A stretch of 64,000 nucleotides of DNA from Paraspadella gotoi (lineage: Eukaryota > Chaetognatha), in contig CM119267.1 of assembly GCA_051294375.1 (NCBI GenBank), positions 10,787,045 through 10,851,044 of the forward strand. Reading direction: 5' to 3'. Numbering within the stretch: the first letter of the stretch is position 1; each line of letters begins with the position of its first letter. Positions 12,259-26,000 of the stretch are shown in pieces. The notes beneath the pieces are model-generated. The model saw only the letters and a list, made by a program, of their open reading frames with translations. It did not search any database and was not told the origin of the DNA. The position numbers and the translations under genes were made by a program.

Positions 12259-14957
12259 TTATTTTGAAACGCCCTCATACTCAAATGTTAAAATTTTAAA
12301 ATGTTTTTTTCTTATTTTTGAAAGCAGATTCGAATTCCTCACGAAAAGTTGATATAAGAAAATATAAGTCTTTAAGTTATAAGGATTTTGACCCACTTAA
12401 TGAAATATTTTTTTAAAAAGAGTTATATTTTCTTTTATTAGAGCCAAATGGACTAAAATTTTCTAAAATGGCTTGAAGCATTAGTAATTAATTTTTTAAT
12501 ATTTATTTATAAATAGGAAATGTCAATTTTTTTTTGAATTTTGCATTTTTAAAAACAGATTCAAATAGCTTATGAAAAGTTATCTACACGAAGTATAATT
12601 CTTTTTAAAATATTTTGATGATAAGTAGGTTAAAATTGAGAAAAACCTTAAAAAATCATTATCATCATTCAATGATTTTAGCAGTTTTTATTAATTATTA
12701 ATTTTTAATAGTAAAACATCAAAATTTTAAAAAGTTGTAATTATATTTTTTGCTTAACATTTTAAGCTCTATCAGAATCAATTAAAAAAACTTAAAATAT
12801 CCAAAATATTTTTGAAATTATATAGCAATATAATAATATTAATTAACAAATTACTCATGGTTTTGAACTTTTTTGCAAAAAAAATTTTAACAAAATAATT
12901 AATACTAATAATGGATTAGTTTAATGCTGTTCCCATTAAACTTGAATTTGGTCGGCTACCGCTACTTTTATCAACTTTTTATGAAAGAATTAGAATCTGC
13001 TTTCAAACTTAGGAAAAAATTATTTTAAAATTTTGACATTTTTTATGGTGAATATTATGAATAAATATAAGCTTATGCAAAAATTGAGAAATTAAATAAA
13101 ACATTTTTTTTATATATCAATGTTCTTTGGTACAAGACTGTTCATGATCAACTATTATAATTTTTATCTGCCACTTTCACTACGCCTTACTACCAAGTGT
13201 CCGTTCAAAAGTGATACCAAAGAAATCTTTACTATACCTTTAATATCAATATATAATTAGTTACTAGAGAATAACTGAACGTTTTTTTTGGTATAAGTTT
13301 CATTTCATGTTTATTTACTATTCTAAGATGAATTTTTTATCTAACATATTAAAATTCAGGAAAAAAGGCTATTTTAAGCATGTTCTTGATTGCACAGAAG
13401 AAATATTTTATATCATAAGAAATCCTTAACAATGATCTAATTAATGGCATATATGAATTCTCGTAACATTTGGTAATTTTTTAGTAATGATTTTTAATTA
13501 TTTAATTTGTATAAAATAAAATGAAATTGGATGATCGTTAAAAATTTTTTTTTACACAAGTAAATATTAAATTAAATTTATTAAATCAGGATATAATAAA
13601 CATCCAGTACTTTGCTACAAGTTGGCAGGAAAAATTCAATGAGAAATGGTAAGCATTTTTTTGTGTCACTATGGAAGGGACACGGGGTAATAAAGTCAAT
13701 ACGTCGCAACATATTCAAATTTATGTTAAACGTGGATTTCTGCAATCAAAATACTCTTTTTGGTCAGTTGATCCATCTAAAACGTTATACTTGTTAAAAA
13801 ATTTAAAATTAAGAATTACATATTTAAAAAATAGCATTGTTAAAATCTAAGTAGGAAAATATTTTTTAAAAATAGGGAAATATTAAAGTTTGAATAAAGA
13901 ATATTTAATTATGAGTGTTATCATAATACTAACTATTTTATCACAAGAATACATATATACATTTAAAACATTAACTACAAATTTACGAATTGTACATAAA
14001 AAGACTAATTTTTAAAAAAAATTAAAATTTTTTTTAAAAATTAGTCTTTTTTAATTAAAAACTTTGTTTGGTTTTCCACTGAGTCTATCTTTTTTTTTTT
14101 AAATACAGTGATAAAAAAGAATTATACCAATCAATATCATTAGGAATTGCTTATTGTTTGCCAATCAACCAATCAATATCAAAATAAAATATTTTTAATT
14201 TTTATATGTTAACTATATAGTAACATAAGCTAAATAAATATAAAATAATTTGCAATTTTTCCCTTATTTTTTTAATTTTAAAAATATATACAGATGTGAA
14301 TACACTTTGTGAATAAATTCAACATAATCGTAATTAAATAACGTTATATTTGTCAATTTAATAATAAATACTAACTAAATTTTTTTTTTCAATTTTTTTG
14401 ACATTTTTAGTTGTTACAAATAAAAGTGTCAAGTTGAAAATATTTTGGTATACATTATTTATATATATTTACAATTTTGAGAAATACCAAAATAAAAAAT
14501 TTATAGACTGAACAAAAAAAATACTGTGTTTCGTTAAAAACTAATTCTTATTATTCTATTCCCAAATTTTTAAAACTGAAATCGTATAATTGCTAAAAAA
14601 ACAAAATCGGTTCATCCAATGTGTTGCGTTGTGTATTTCTCATGATATGACATGTCGTGATATGGCATGAGGCGACATGTCATGACTACAATAACTTTCT
14701 TAGCCTGTGTATTTATGACACGCACTGCATCGGAATTCCGTCTTTTATTGTTTTTAGCTTTACGATTTCCTAAAGGCGGCGCTCGCAGTCTCTTAGATTT
14801 TAGGTTTTTTCTGTCTTAACAAATGAGCAACTATAGGCAAATTATATGCATTTTTAACTTAAGTGGGACAGACCGATGGACAGACATACCGACCGAGCAA
14901 AAAATGCGAGTATTTGCGGCGCAACTAAGTATTCGGTAAGAACACAATTATGCTGCT
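12259..14957. other. AT-rich noncoding repeat-laden DNA
   Basis: No coding potential was found. A further inverted copy of the CTTTCACTACGCCTTA end motif is at about 13170-13190, and diverged GAATTCCT/AAAAGTT repeats occur near 12.57 and 12.96 kb. The block looks like accumulated remnants of the same AT-rich element families. Confidence 0.45.
13999..14052. repeat. perfect AT-rich palindrome
   Basis: AAAAAGACTAATTTTTAAAA and its continuation are followed by the exact reverse complement with almost no loop. This would form a 25-26 bp hairpin. Its origin is unknown; it may be a mini-element or a replication-slippage product. Confidence 0.6.
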
Positions 14958-15181
14958 GTGGATAAAGCGCTAAGTGGGCTGACTATCCGCAACTTCTTTA
15001 GTCCCTCTAACAGCCTTGGAACGGGTCCTGGGGTTGGAACCAGGCTTGAGGGTTTTCCACGCCCCAAGGCGGCTTACGGCCGTCCTCACGCTTCCCGCAG
15101 GGTAGGTGCCTGGTTGGGATTGAACCCGGTACCTAGTGGTCATGAGCTGATGGCTCTACTCAATGAGCCACCTGGTCACGA
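14958..15181 (-). mobile_element. tRNA-derived SINE
   Basis: Read on the minus strand, the element begins with a tRNA-like region. An A box (TGGCTCATTGAGTAGAGCC, plus-strand 15152-15170) is followed about 30 bp later by a consensus B box (GGTTCAATCCC, 15116-15126). A GC-rich, non-tRNA body follows. This is the standard structure of a tRNA-derived SINE transcribed by RNA polymerase III. It stands out from the AT-rich surroundings by its composition. Confidence 0.7.
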
Positions 15182-16020
15182 CTGAAGGTTAGGGCGGAGT
15201 GATGAAAAGCGATGGAACAATGTTTTTTTGCTGCCTTTGTATATGTAATATAAAATAATTAAGCCCTTTTTCAAAAAAATTTGCATAACAGTATCATTGA
15301 ATTTTTTTTATAGTAATATCCTTATAAAATCATAAAATTTCAAAATCATATTTTTTTTAATTTTAAGAACAGTTTCAGATTCGCCGGAAAAAACTGACAA
15401 ACTTTTGTAAAATATGTTACATGATATTTTTAGGTTAAAGCTGCGAAAAATGACAAAAACTTTTCATCATATAACAGTTTCTACTACAAAGCGTAAAAAA
15501 ATGGAGAATTTAACCTTTTTTTTCGATTTTTGACGCTGAAGACATAGAATTTTTAATAACATATTTTATATTTTTGATCTAATTTTTTATGAATTAAATT
15601 AAATTAAACAAATTAAAAAAAGATTATTTTGAAAATTTATGATTTTATAAGGATATTACTATAAACATATTGTAATTAATGATACTGTTCCCCAAACAAT
15701 ATAAGCGAAATATTTTTTGTACTCCTTAATCATATTATCTCACGTCTAAATATCCTTGTTTGTTCACTCAAATAAAATTTATGTTCCCCAGTGCTCCACT
15801 CTACTGAAGGTATCATGCTTATAGGCGGGGTGAACTTATGCTATGCCCGACTACACAGCTGCTACACAGCCTAACTTGGCTATTAATTTCAGAAAATAAA
15901 AAAATTTCTGTATCCATTATATTAGACTGGAGCGATAAAAAGATTCAGTGATCTAATATGAATATTATTGAACTCTTCAATATGTTTATGATAAAATCAA
16001 ATTCTATGGTGGACTAAAAT
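15182..16020. other. noncoding AT-rich DNA
   Basis: I see no gene, RNA or clear repeat structure in this stretch. Confidence 0.4.
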
Positions 16021-16174
16021 CCACCAACCGTTCATCAGCGGCCATTGGTGCCGGAGGCAAGTCATTCGCCTCCCAACCCAAAGGTCCGGGGTTCTAGCCC
16101 GGTGGTCGTCTGGCAGTTAAGAGGGACGGGGCGCTTAACCCGCCTGTAACATGGTGTATATATATATATATATA
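16021..16174 (+). mobile_element. tRNA-derived SINE with (TA)n tail
   Basis: An A-box-like TTGGTGCCGGAGGCAAG near 16045 is followed about 45 bp later by a B-box-like GGTTCTAGCCC (16090-16100), then a GC-rich body. A (TA)9 microsatellite at 16157-16174 ends the element like a SINE tail. It differs from the 15.0-15.2 kb SINE in sequence and orientation, so it is probably a second family. Confidence 0.6.
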
Positions 16175-19100
16175 ATCACTGTCTCTTCATTTCCTTTAAA
16201 TTTTAACCCACAACAATAACGAACCAAATTAAGCCCTCCATCCCTTTCTGTTCAGACATTTAGATATTTCGAATTTTCAATAAATGAATATAATTAAATC
16301 TAATATTTAGTAAAATATATTAATTTTTTACATTTATTGTTAAATTTAATCGAATTTAGTCTCATATAGTAAAACAAGTAATCTTGAATTTTTCATAAAT
16401 CTTAATAATTTTTTTTTTCAATGTTTATATGCTAAACGTTAGTATTTATATCACGCTTAAATAATACTACATAGTTTTAAATCTTAAAAATTTAACGACG
16501 AATTTACAACAAACCGTCCCCGAACAAACTCGGAACGAGTAGAATCCCCGCTGATAAGGTGATCAGCAGAATTGGCGTTCCCACTGAGTGAGTTGGCCAA
16601 TTCCAGCCGTGTTTAAAGCCAAGCCACTTGAAATGACCGGCGGAACCAAAAGGTATCTCACCATTGCTCAGCACTACATCCGCCGGATATTTATCAACAA
16701 GGCATCTGTTCACAAATATAATACACTAGATTTTTATATCGAATGTTTTATTATTTATCAATACATTTCAAAATACGTCATACATATAATTTTTTCTTGC
16801 TTCTTAACAAAAAAATACAGGAGTCTTAATCAAGCATTTCCTTCTTATCTGCTCGCTCAAACCATCGCATGTTCAAAACTCACTTGACAACTTTTCGCGA
16901 CTTAAATTTTGTACACCCTCATTCCAGCTCTCCGAATTTTAGATGGACTGCCAAGTCCCACACACGTCATTGAAAAAAAATTATATTAAAACGATGCAAC
17001 ACTTACAAGCCATTAGGAGGAATTTAGAAAATAATGTCTATATTTTAAGAGCGTTTGACGATTAACTCAGCTAGTTCATTTCTCTTCAAGGGAACAATAA
17101 GGAAGAGGAACAATAGTGCTTTGTCGTTGACCATACGGAAAACTAGTGCTTCGCAACTGACCCTTTCAAAGTGGAGGAAGGACCGGACTTGCCCTCGGGG
17201 CAAGGAGGTCAAACGAGGGCCGAAGTTCACATGCGCAAATGCACAATTTACTATTTTCGTTTTAGGAAAGTGACAGGTTCGCCCTGGATCTTTTTTCAGT
17301 CATGCGTCTTTCTATATACCAAATGTTTATAAAAATTGTAATCGATCTTATTAATTTTCATTTGTCTTAATATTAATATTATTATTTATTCTAAAAAAAA
17401 TAAATATTCAAAGTTAAGACAAACAACAAATATGTTCGTTAATTATAAATTAAACTTTAAACTAGCTTTAAATAAAAAATATATTTATATGAAATTGGTT
17501 CTACTTACAACGCACAGAGCCAATTCGGAAAGAATCATTAAACCTAAATTGAACTCGGAGAAAGAAAATTAAAGTCGGATCAAGCCCATGAAGAAAGGCC
17601 ATCACGCCGTCCAAAAGGTTCAATACGGGATTAGGCGACACCCCGGGGCGAGAATCGAGGACAATAACTCGAGAGTCAATACAAGTTGGGCGATTGTGTC
17701 GGGATAGCTCTCGTCGGTCAACTCCGTAGGAGACGACCGCCAATAACAATCAATATGTTAGCCCTTTCCAGCCGGAAGTAGGCTTCTGATCATCGGTAGC
17801 ACTATCGACCAATTGCCCCATGAGCCAGGACAGAGACAAACTGACGCCGAGTTTAGTCCTCCACGAGACAGCGGGGAACTTTATTGAGTGAAATAAAATA
17901 TCCTTATTAATAAATTTGCCTTGACCTTAAAAAAAATATAAATTCAAAATTAAAATATGAAAATTCAACCAATAATTTAGGCTAATGAATAAAAAATAAT
18001 TACTGCACACGAAATTTACAAGAAAAAGCTCTCAAGTTTCAATTTCTTGCCTTTCGTGCAGAGAGCGGCATAGAGTAAGCCATGACAATATGTCATCTAA
18101 AATGACGTTAAATATTGTGAAAACGTTAACTATAGAATTACAACGCACAGGAAAACCTACAGCAATACGAAAAAAATTGTGATGGAATAGGAGTAATGGA
18201 ATCTTTTAATTCGAACCATGAAAAGAAAAAGAGAGCATCAATCATGTGAGTTAAAAGGGCGGTTCTTTGGTGCCAGGGTCGCTCTAGACTTGGCGCCAGA
18301 ATCTATATTTTCTTTGGTGGTTTGTGGAATCATGGGGATATAAATGACGACGGCAATTCCAAAGGCATTTTTTTAAATTGAGGTTATGAAAGATGGTTTT
18401 CGAAATCTTTTTAATTCCATTTAAGATGACAGATACGAACGTTTGAATAAAATAAAAAGGGAGTTCGAGAATCTGTTGTAAAAAGATTAACGTTTACTTG
18501 ATAAAAAATTAAACCACTCTACCCTGTGAGAAGTTCAAGTTAAAAATATTGACTGTTTAAACCATATTTTAAAAAAATATATGAAAAAATCGTATTAAAC
18601 AATTTTTAACAATTTTTAAGTTTTCAAAATAATTATACATTTTTAAAAAACTACACAAATACAATTTAACTGAAATAAAAGAACATAAATATCATTATTT
18701 GGCTAGATCTTAATTTTATTTTATGGGTTATAAAAGGTGTTAAAAATTTAATTACGAATATGTAAAAAATACCTTAATATAAAAGGGAAACAATATTCCG
18801 CTTGAAATAACATTATTAAACTAATTTTAGAAGTAGAACCAGAACCCATAATTTTTTTTCAAATTCGGACTCTGAACGAGTCACGGTCACAAGAGCGGGA
18901 AACGGGAATCATGCAATGGATGGTTACAGAAGAGTAATGAAGGCGAGCAAAACCGCAAGCGCTGAAAACATGAGATTGAATCCCTGCCATGCGAGACGGC
19001 GCACTAAATTGAACACGACGCCTTTATTCGCACCGTTTTATTACTTAAAAATTTGTGATACCATGTACGATAAATGTAAATTAAATAACAATATGCTCCA

Positions 19101-22100
19101 TAAATTGACTAGCAAATTTGAATCTTTTTTTAGCACGACTCATGAGCGTCGCTCCCCATAAAAAAGGATCGATTCTACGCTGGTATCCGTTACGGGTTGT
19201 GTCAACTACCTTATTGTTATTCCGACTGTGTCTCGCCTTCTTTCACTTAGCCCGCCAGTCTGTCTTCTCTGATCCTAAACAGAGGAAAGAAAGTGAGCGC
19301 CACAAAGTGTTTTGGAAGCTGAAATTCAATAGGCCTAATGACAGTTATAAACGTTTTGAGTCGGAAGGAAATCCTCCGCCAAAAGAAATTTTGGAATGTT
19401 AAATTTCATTTTTAAAAAATATTCGAGCTCTTTTATATTAAAAGTCGAAAATGTATACAAATCCGACAATATGGAATATTTGGATAGAATAATCAATTAT
19501 TACTTTGTAAACATTTGATAATTTTTTTAATCTTAGGTATAAAAAGAGAGATGACAGAAAACAAAATTAACGTGGGTCTAGTTAAAACATTGAAAAACAA
19601 ACCAACAAAACACGTGTTCTTTTTTCGACGGGTCACGTGCCGACCAAAGGCAAGACCAAACGCCCGACCAAAACAGACCATTAAAGACAATCGGGGGAAA
19701 AGATATGAGGGAAGCAAGCGAAGGACAACAGATCTGCGACATACAGTGACACGTGCAGGAGTGCGCGATGGGTAATGGAGTCACCAACGGACGTCATATT
19801 CCTTCTTTGTTTACATAGGACATTTCTGACAGGTCATGATTGAAATTAAAAATTTCTTCATTGCAATTCTCTCTTCATGTCTCTCTGTGATAAAAAAAAA
19901 AAGAAGGCATAATAGCAATATAATACCATGAACATAAGACTCAAGCTTCAGCTCTAACTTAAGATAAGTGCATTTTAATCCGTATAATTAAAACTTATGG
20001 TTAAATAAGAGAAATTATTAAAATTGTATCCATAATCAATTTCATAATCAAACTCAACGTCTACGAGCGTGGCGAAATTCGTGGCAAAACTCAAAAACTG
20101 AAGCTAAAAGTCAATCTCGTTTTTTCCATTACGTGATATTGCGGTTCCCTCGCCCATTTAAGGCGACGGGTGGTCCGTCCCTCCATCACCCGACCGTCCC
20201 TCGCTTTCCCGCTATCGGCACTAAAGCAGGGAGGAGGAAGAGGAGGATGGAGCAAAGATGACGTAGGAGAGTGCATTCTATTAGTTAATGGGAGTTGATC
20301 CCTTGACAGTTGATTCTGCAGAGACAATCCATCATAATGGCATCATGAGGGGGAACCTTTCTCATGTTTTCAATTTGTAAATAGGCCAAACATTCTACAT
20401 TTCTAGATATAAAAAATAACATTTTTGTAAAATATAATTGATTACGTAACAATAGCGTTACAATTTTTTTTTAAAAATCAAATAAGAAAAAATCTAGTTC
20501 ATTATCACAATTCGAATAACTAATCTAATGTTGTAAAAATTCGAATTCGATATTAAAACCAAAACTTAGGAGGCAAAAGAGAAAAAAAATACTATGGTGA
20601 CTGAAAGTCAGTGATGTTAGGAACTAAAGAAAAATGGGGCAGAATCATCGGAGGAGAACGAGATACGCAGAGCGCGCCGCATCCGCTGCTGCCCTCTATA
20701 GCGGCAAGCGCGGAGGCGCGCGGCAGAGGACGCGCTCGGCTGCCCATGCTGCGGCGGAAGGCGAGCCGCAATGCGCGTGAGACCGTGATCCTGCTTCGCG
20801 CTCGCTGGAAATAAGAGTCACCTAAACGACAGGCGTAGTCAATGAGGAGTAAGGAGAAGCACTTGACTTCCTTTTAAAAAGAGCGATTCCGAGACTGGCT
20901 TTCGAAGAAAAGCTCGTTCCGAATAAGGACTCGAGGATGTATTTTTTTTTCTTTCCCTCAATGAACTCGTGAGAAACAACTTTGTAGTTGGCGTCAAGAA
21001 AGTGGTAAAGCGTAAAAGAACTGTCCCGAAAGCTATTTCCTCCGTCCTTATATTTTCCTCATTTCCCATTGTGGGCGACGCGGAAATAGTTGGTGACTAA
21101 AACGCAGACAAATACGCCGCCGCTGGCGCCAGAGGTAAGGGACCGAGGACATGAGATTAAGCCTTGAGAGTTGACTGAGTTCCGACTCTATCTGTCCCAA
21201 TTAATGGTCGAGCCTAAGCGATAAAAATCATGAGACGTCTTCTCCGTCAACGAAATCCGCTTCGGTGGGAAACAAAGAATAAATCTTATCAGGCCGTACG
21301 TATCTTATGAATTTTAATGTGAAAGCGAAAACTTTAAAAGTTTTGAGTGGATTTATTTTTTCAATAGACATTTCTTTTAATATTCAGTAATACTAATATA
21401 TTAATAAATAAACTTCGCGCATATGTCGCTATTGTCGTCTCATCCTTTCAGCTGTTGAAAACAAGCGCAATGAGGGCGTCTCCACTGCTGCTTCATAACA
21501 ATAATGGGGGAGGATAATAACGTGGCTTTGTCTTCAAAAGCGAGGCAGTCATTATGATGTAAATGCATCCTTATATCTTTCAATGAATATTTTTTAACAC
21601 GTCAATCTGTGTGACGAAAAACTAGGTTTTCTAAAATCATGTCTGATATATAAAGTTCGCTTTGTACTAATCAATTAACAAAAATATATTCCGACACAAT
21701 TTCAAAAAAAAGAGGGTAAATCGAGAAAAAAATTGAAAAAAGGTGGAAACTTGCAAATGAATGCGGTGGAGTCACAAATTATGGTGATTATCTCAGTTGT
21801 TGGCAACGCAGTCTACCGTTTCCTAATCACTTCTTCGTCTTCGCCATGAAGAGAGACCTGAAAATTATGAACACAGAAGCCAAAACCCTAAGAAATGTTT
21901 GAGATTCACTGCAAAATTTATACAAAATAAAAAGAATCCCCCCCTTAAATAAAATTTTGATACTGTCTTTTTTAAGAATGGAAAATAATATTGACAAAAA
22001 GAATAAACATGTGCGAAGTTGCAAAGCCAACGCTTTAAAGGTAAATATTTGTTAAACAAACAGGAACAATCAACTCGACAAGAGTGAGATAATCGTCGAC

Positions 22101-23019
22101 AACTCCGAACAAGAATTAAATGAGGTGATTGTTGACTTTCGCTCTCGAGATGTTTGCCCTGAAAAGACTCGACCGCTTTGATCAACTGAGAATTCCGCGA
22201 TGCTTGATCTGTGAGTGGCGAACCCTCGAGCCCATAATGGGATTGGTCCTGTTTGCCCTCTCTCCTTCGCTAACGTCCCGTCGGTTCGCGAAGAAAGAAT
22301 GGGGCTACTGTTGCCGAGAAACCCACGCATAGGCCGATTACCCCACGCCCCCACGCGCAAAGGGAGCTATATTAAACTCATCAGTGATTTGTTAAATAAT
22401 TATTAAAAAGTATGCTTAAACTACGTCTTAATAAAGGAAATATTTTAAAATACAGTTTCATGTTTAAAACCTTAACACAGACGACAAAATAATAAAATTT
22501 ACTAAAAAACATTCAAATCCCCCCTCCAATTACTTCCAAAAGAGAGGAGATGATCACAAGGCCAGATGGTGAACCAAAGATTGAATCCTATGGTGGAATC
22601 GAGGCCGCGAGCTATGTCACCCACACCTCAACATGCGGGAAAGCAGCCGACCATGCGATAATGGCGTGAGTAGAGCTGAAATCGACTAAAAACCAACATT
22701 CTTTTTTAAAATTTATATCTAAAGATTTAAGTGCACTATTTATATAAAATATTTCGGACAATGAAAAGCTATTATCTGAATAAAATCAGTTAAAAAAAAC
22801 AACTAGTTTTTAAAACGAAATAACATATCAAATTCTCCTCTAAGAGAGAATCGAATAGCGAGAGGAGGAACCATCACCCTTCACCTCGAGGGTGGCAATT
22901 ATTGTGAATCCCATTGGGACTAATGATGGAGTCAGATGGGATTCGCGACGGGGCGGAGAAGTCGGCCCCATCATAAGAATGGAGAGGGAGATGATTTAGC
23001 AAATTCGTAGCGAAAAAAC

Positions 23020-23023
<4 letters not shown>
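16175..23023. other. gene-poor intergenic DNA
   Basis: I recognise no protein here. Short, more complex patches at 16.50-16.71, 17.05-17.27, 17.50-17.88, 18.9-19.4 and 19.5-19.8 kb have ORFs of 60-95 codons on both strands but no domain, no paired splice sites and no conserved motif. A strongly GC-rich island at about 20.66-20.82 kb is CpG-dense and could be a promoter or regulatory element; its ORF is not convincing. Confidence 0.4.

Positions 23024-23074
<51 letters not shown>
23024..23074. repeat. (GA)n microsatellite
   Basis: About 25 uninterrupted AG units. One of several long GA/CT tracts in the window. Confidence 0.95.
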
Positions 23075-23078
<4 letters not shown>

Positions 23079-26000
23079 AAATTTCTATGAAACGAAAATA
23101 GGAAACGAGAAAGCAAAAGGGGGTGTAGAGAAAAAGTTAGAGCGTAAGAGAATCCGCGAATCAGGGGCTATTTGGAGACATTTAAACTATGAAGATGAAA
23201 AAATAAAAAGTTAAAAAACAAACATTTGTAGGGAAGAAAAAATACATAAAATTTAGTAAGGCAAAATGAGTGAAAAAAAATTATTGTAAAACAAAGAGAT
23301 GTTTTTTAAGCCCCAAATGAGTAGTCCGGTCAAAGAATTCCCGCCAGTCCTCCATTCCTGGCGACGGGGGCGTGTAATTGGCATGGTGTGTGATCCTTTC
23401 TAAAGCTAGAAGACCCCTGCTAATTGGTAATCATCTTTGTCAGTTTCGGACATCCCTTTCGTAGATACTTATCAGGGATTAGCCTCGAAAAGATAATCAG
23501 GACCACCGCATAGAATAATAAACCAAATTTATTTAGGTGTTTCATCTAATGTATACGTGAATCAGGCTAAAATAATCCCAAAATAATGTGGGAAAGTTTC
23601 AAGTAACGAGGCCATTATCGTAAGTGAGGAAGAGTTGGGAATGATCACTTTCCCTGGGAAAAACAATTTCAAGGGGTCAATTAAAACATATAAGTGCCAC
23701 AACGGTTGATTTTTACACTAAATTTAAGGTCAACCGACACAATCCTGAGATTTACTTTAATATTTTATGTCAATTTACAAATGTTTTTAAAAAATCTTGC
23801 AAACTAAAAAGAAACTGAAGAGAGAAAAACGTAAAAACGAAAAGAGAAAAAGCGAACCTTGTGACCACCGGGCTCGCGGCAGACGGTTTTATCACCTCGA
23901 CCATTATTACTGGTTCTCGAGCCATTTTGCCAGCCGCCGGACGACGACGCCGTCGTCCGACTGGCGCCATCTCGCCTCGAGTCGGTCAAAAGCCGACCGG
24001 TCAAAGGGCGACCGTCCGTCGACGACCACCGACATAGAAATCCCAGGTCCTTGAGGGGGGAAAACAAAAAAAAACCTCCCTTATGAGTCAAAAACGAGAG
24101 ATGGAGGGGAAGTCAGAAGAAAAGGCAGATAAAATCTCAGAAACGAGATATATCCTGAAGATTTGCGCCATTTCTTTCCATGAAGGTGAAGTGGGAAGAG
24201 AAAAGAAGAGAAGAGAAAAGAAAGGAAAATAATGGTCAAATTTTTCGTATTTTATATTTATCGTCACCGAGGTCCCTTTTTAAACAAGTCAAATCCGTCA
24301 ATCGCTTGAATCAGCCATTGATTCTCCGACCGATCGGTGTGTCGTAACTTTCGAACCGAAACGAACGGAGGCGAAGGGATTATGAGTTTTCGGCCGAGGA
24401 ATAGGCGATATCGATCGCGTCGCCGACTCACCCTCTTCGCCGCAAGGGGTCGATAGATCGAAACTGGACTTCCGACATCGCGGAGGCGACGATGGGCGAC
24501 CGATGCGCGGATCGTAACTGCCGTCTCCGATCGTCCGTTGCTCTACGATCCAGGAATTTTCCTAGGTGCCGACCGGGGCGGCCAGGCTATGAGAAATCGA
24601 CCGTGCAAAGGTGGAATGTAAAGCTCGGTCGAGTATAACCGGAGTTTTATCACTTATTAAATCTCTTTAATGGAAAAGAAACGTCTATGTCAAGGGATAA
24701 TCATAAATGGAGTCATGGTCAGATGAAGACGGCCATCGAGTCATGGTCAGATGACGTTGAGGGATCTAAAGATAAAAGAAAAGGTACGACGGTGGAAACT
24801 AAGGGATGTTCTAAGAGAACGAAGTCAACTAAAGCGATTTACAAAAAGCCATCGTTTAGGAAAAATAGACAATTTGACAATGAGATTTGAAGGTGTCGGA
24901 TTTTCAATCTTTCGCCGGAAAGATAGCTTAATTATTAAATGAATGGATAATTTTAATGGTTGTACAATTTTCATAGCTATCTGTAAATGAAATAAATTTT
25001 AAATATTCAAAAACCCATAAAACAAAACGCCTGTATGGAGAGTGATGACAAACAATATCCGTTTCTTGCTCTTCACAACGAAAAAATAAAAAGGCCCGGG
25101 GAAAACGTTAATCCTTCAATTCGAAAAGCAAATTGGTCAGAGCTAAGGGTAAGCCAGGAACAAGATTCGTCGAATAAAAATGCAACTAAGCAAAGCGAAA
25201 GACGACATGCATGAAACCCATTATGGTAGTCACAGGTACTAAATCTTTTAGGAGAAATAGGACCATCATTGTATCTGGCAGTCGGGCACAGAGTGCGTTA
25301 TGAAGTGAAGAGAATTTACGTTCGCCCTTGAGTCATTATTATGGTTTATATGCATGGCACCCATTCAATAGACGAAGAGATACAATGGGGAGAGAAAAAA
25401 AGTAGTAGCATATATGCCTAGGAGGTTTAGCGTGACAGTTCTCGATGTTATCTGGGTAAGCCTGAAAATACTCTTTCGAAAAACTCATCATTTATAGGAC
25501 GTCAAAAGGCAGAACCCATTGTGGTCCCTTTGAAAAGGCAAAAAAGCCTGGCAGCTACGCCACCGTTGCCTTTTGTCTTCGTCCATAAAAAATACTCAGG
25601 ACGACAAAGGCATAACTCATGACTTTGTTATAATCACTATCGGACTCGAGATCTCTATACCCAAGTTGAGTGAAAAATCCTTGACTGTGAGTCAAAGTAC
25701 GTAGTCGTAAACCGAAACCTCAAGTTCAAAGGTAGTATGATACTTATTCAATATTCATGAAGTACACGTTAATTTTCAAAAATTTTAAACTTTATACAAA
25801 ATAACGATTTTAATACATAATAGTTTATATCTTTTAACATTTGTCCAACATAAAATACTATATATATGCTATTATTCCACTAAACTCGGGAAAAACATAA
25901 GGTGAAGGAAAAAGAATTGGAGTACTACCGATTCCTCCTTTACGAGTATTTGCCTGAATTCTCTCAAGACGAATTTCCACCAACTCGTAAAAGTGTCCGC

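Noticed and set aside
16504-17760. Three short higher-complexity ORF patches
   Set aside because: Frames are open on both strands, splice sites do not pair, and no family is recognisable.
18960-19010. GATTGAATCCC B-box-like string (and a similar one near 22590)
   Set aside because: No convincing A box at the right distance and no cloverleaf, so not called as tRNA or SINE.
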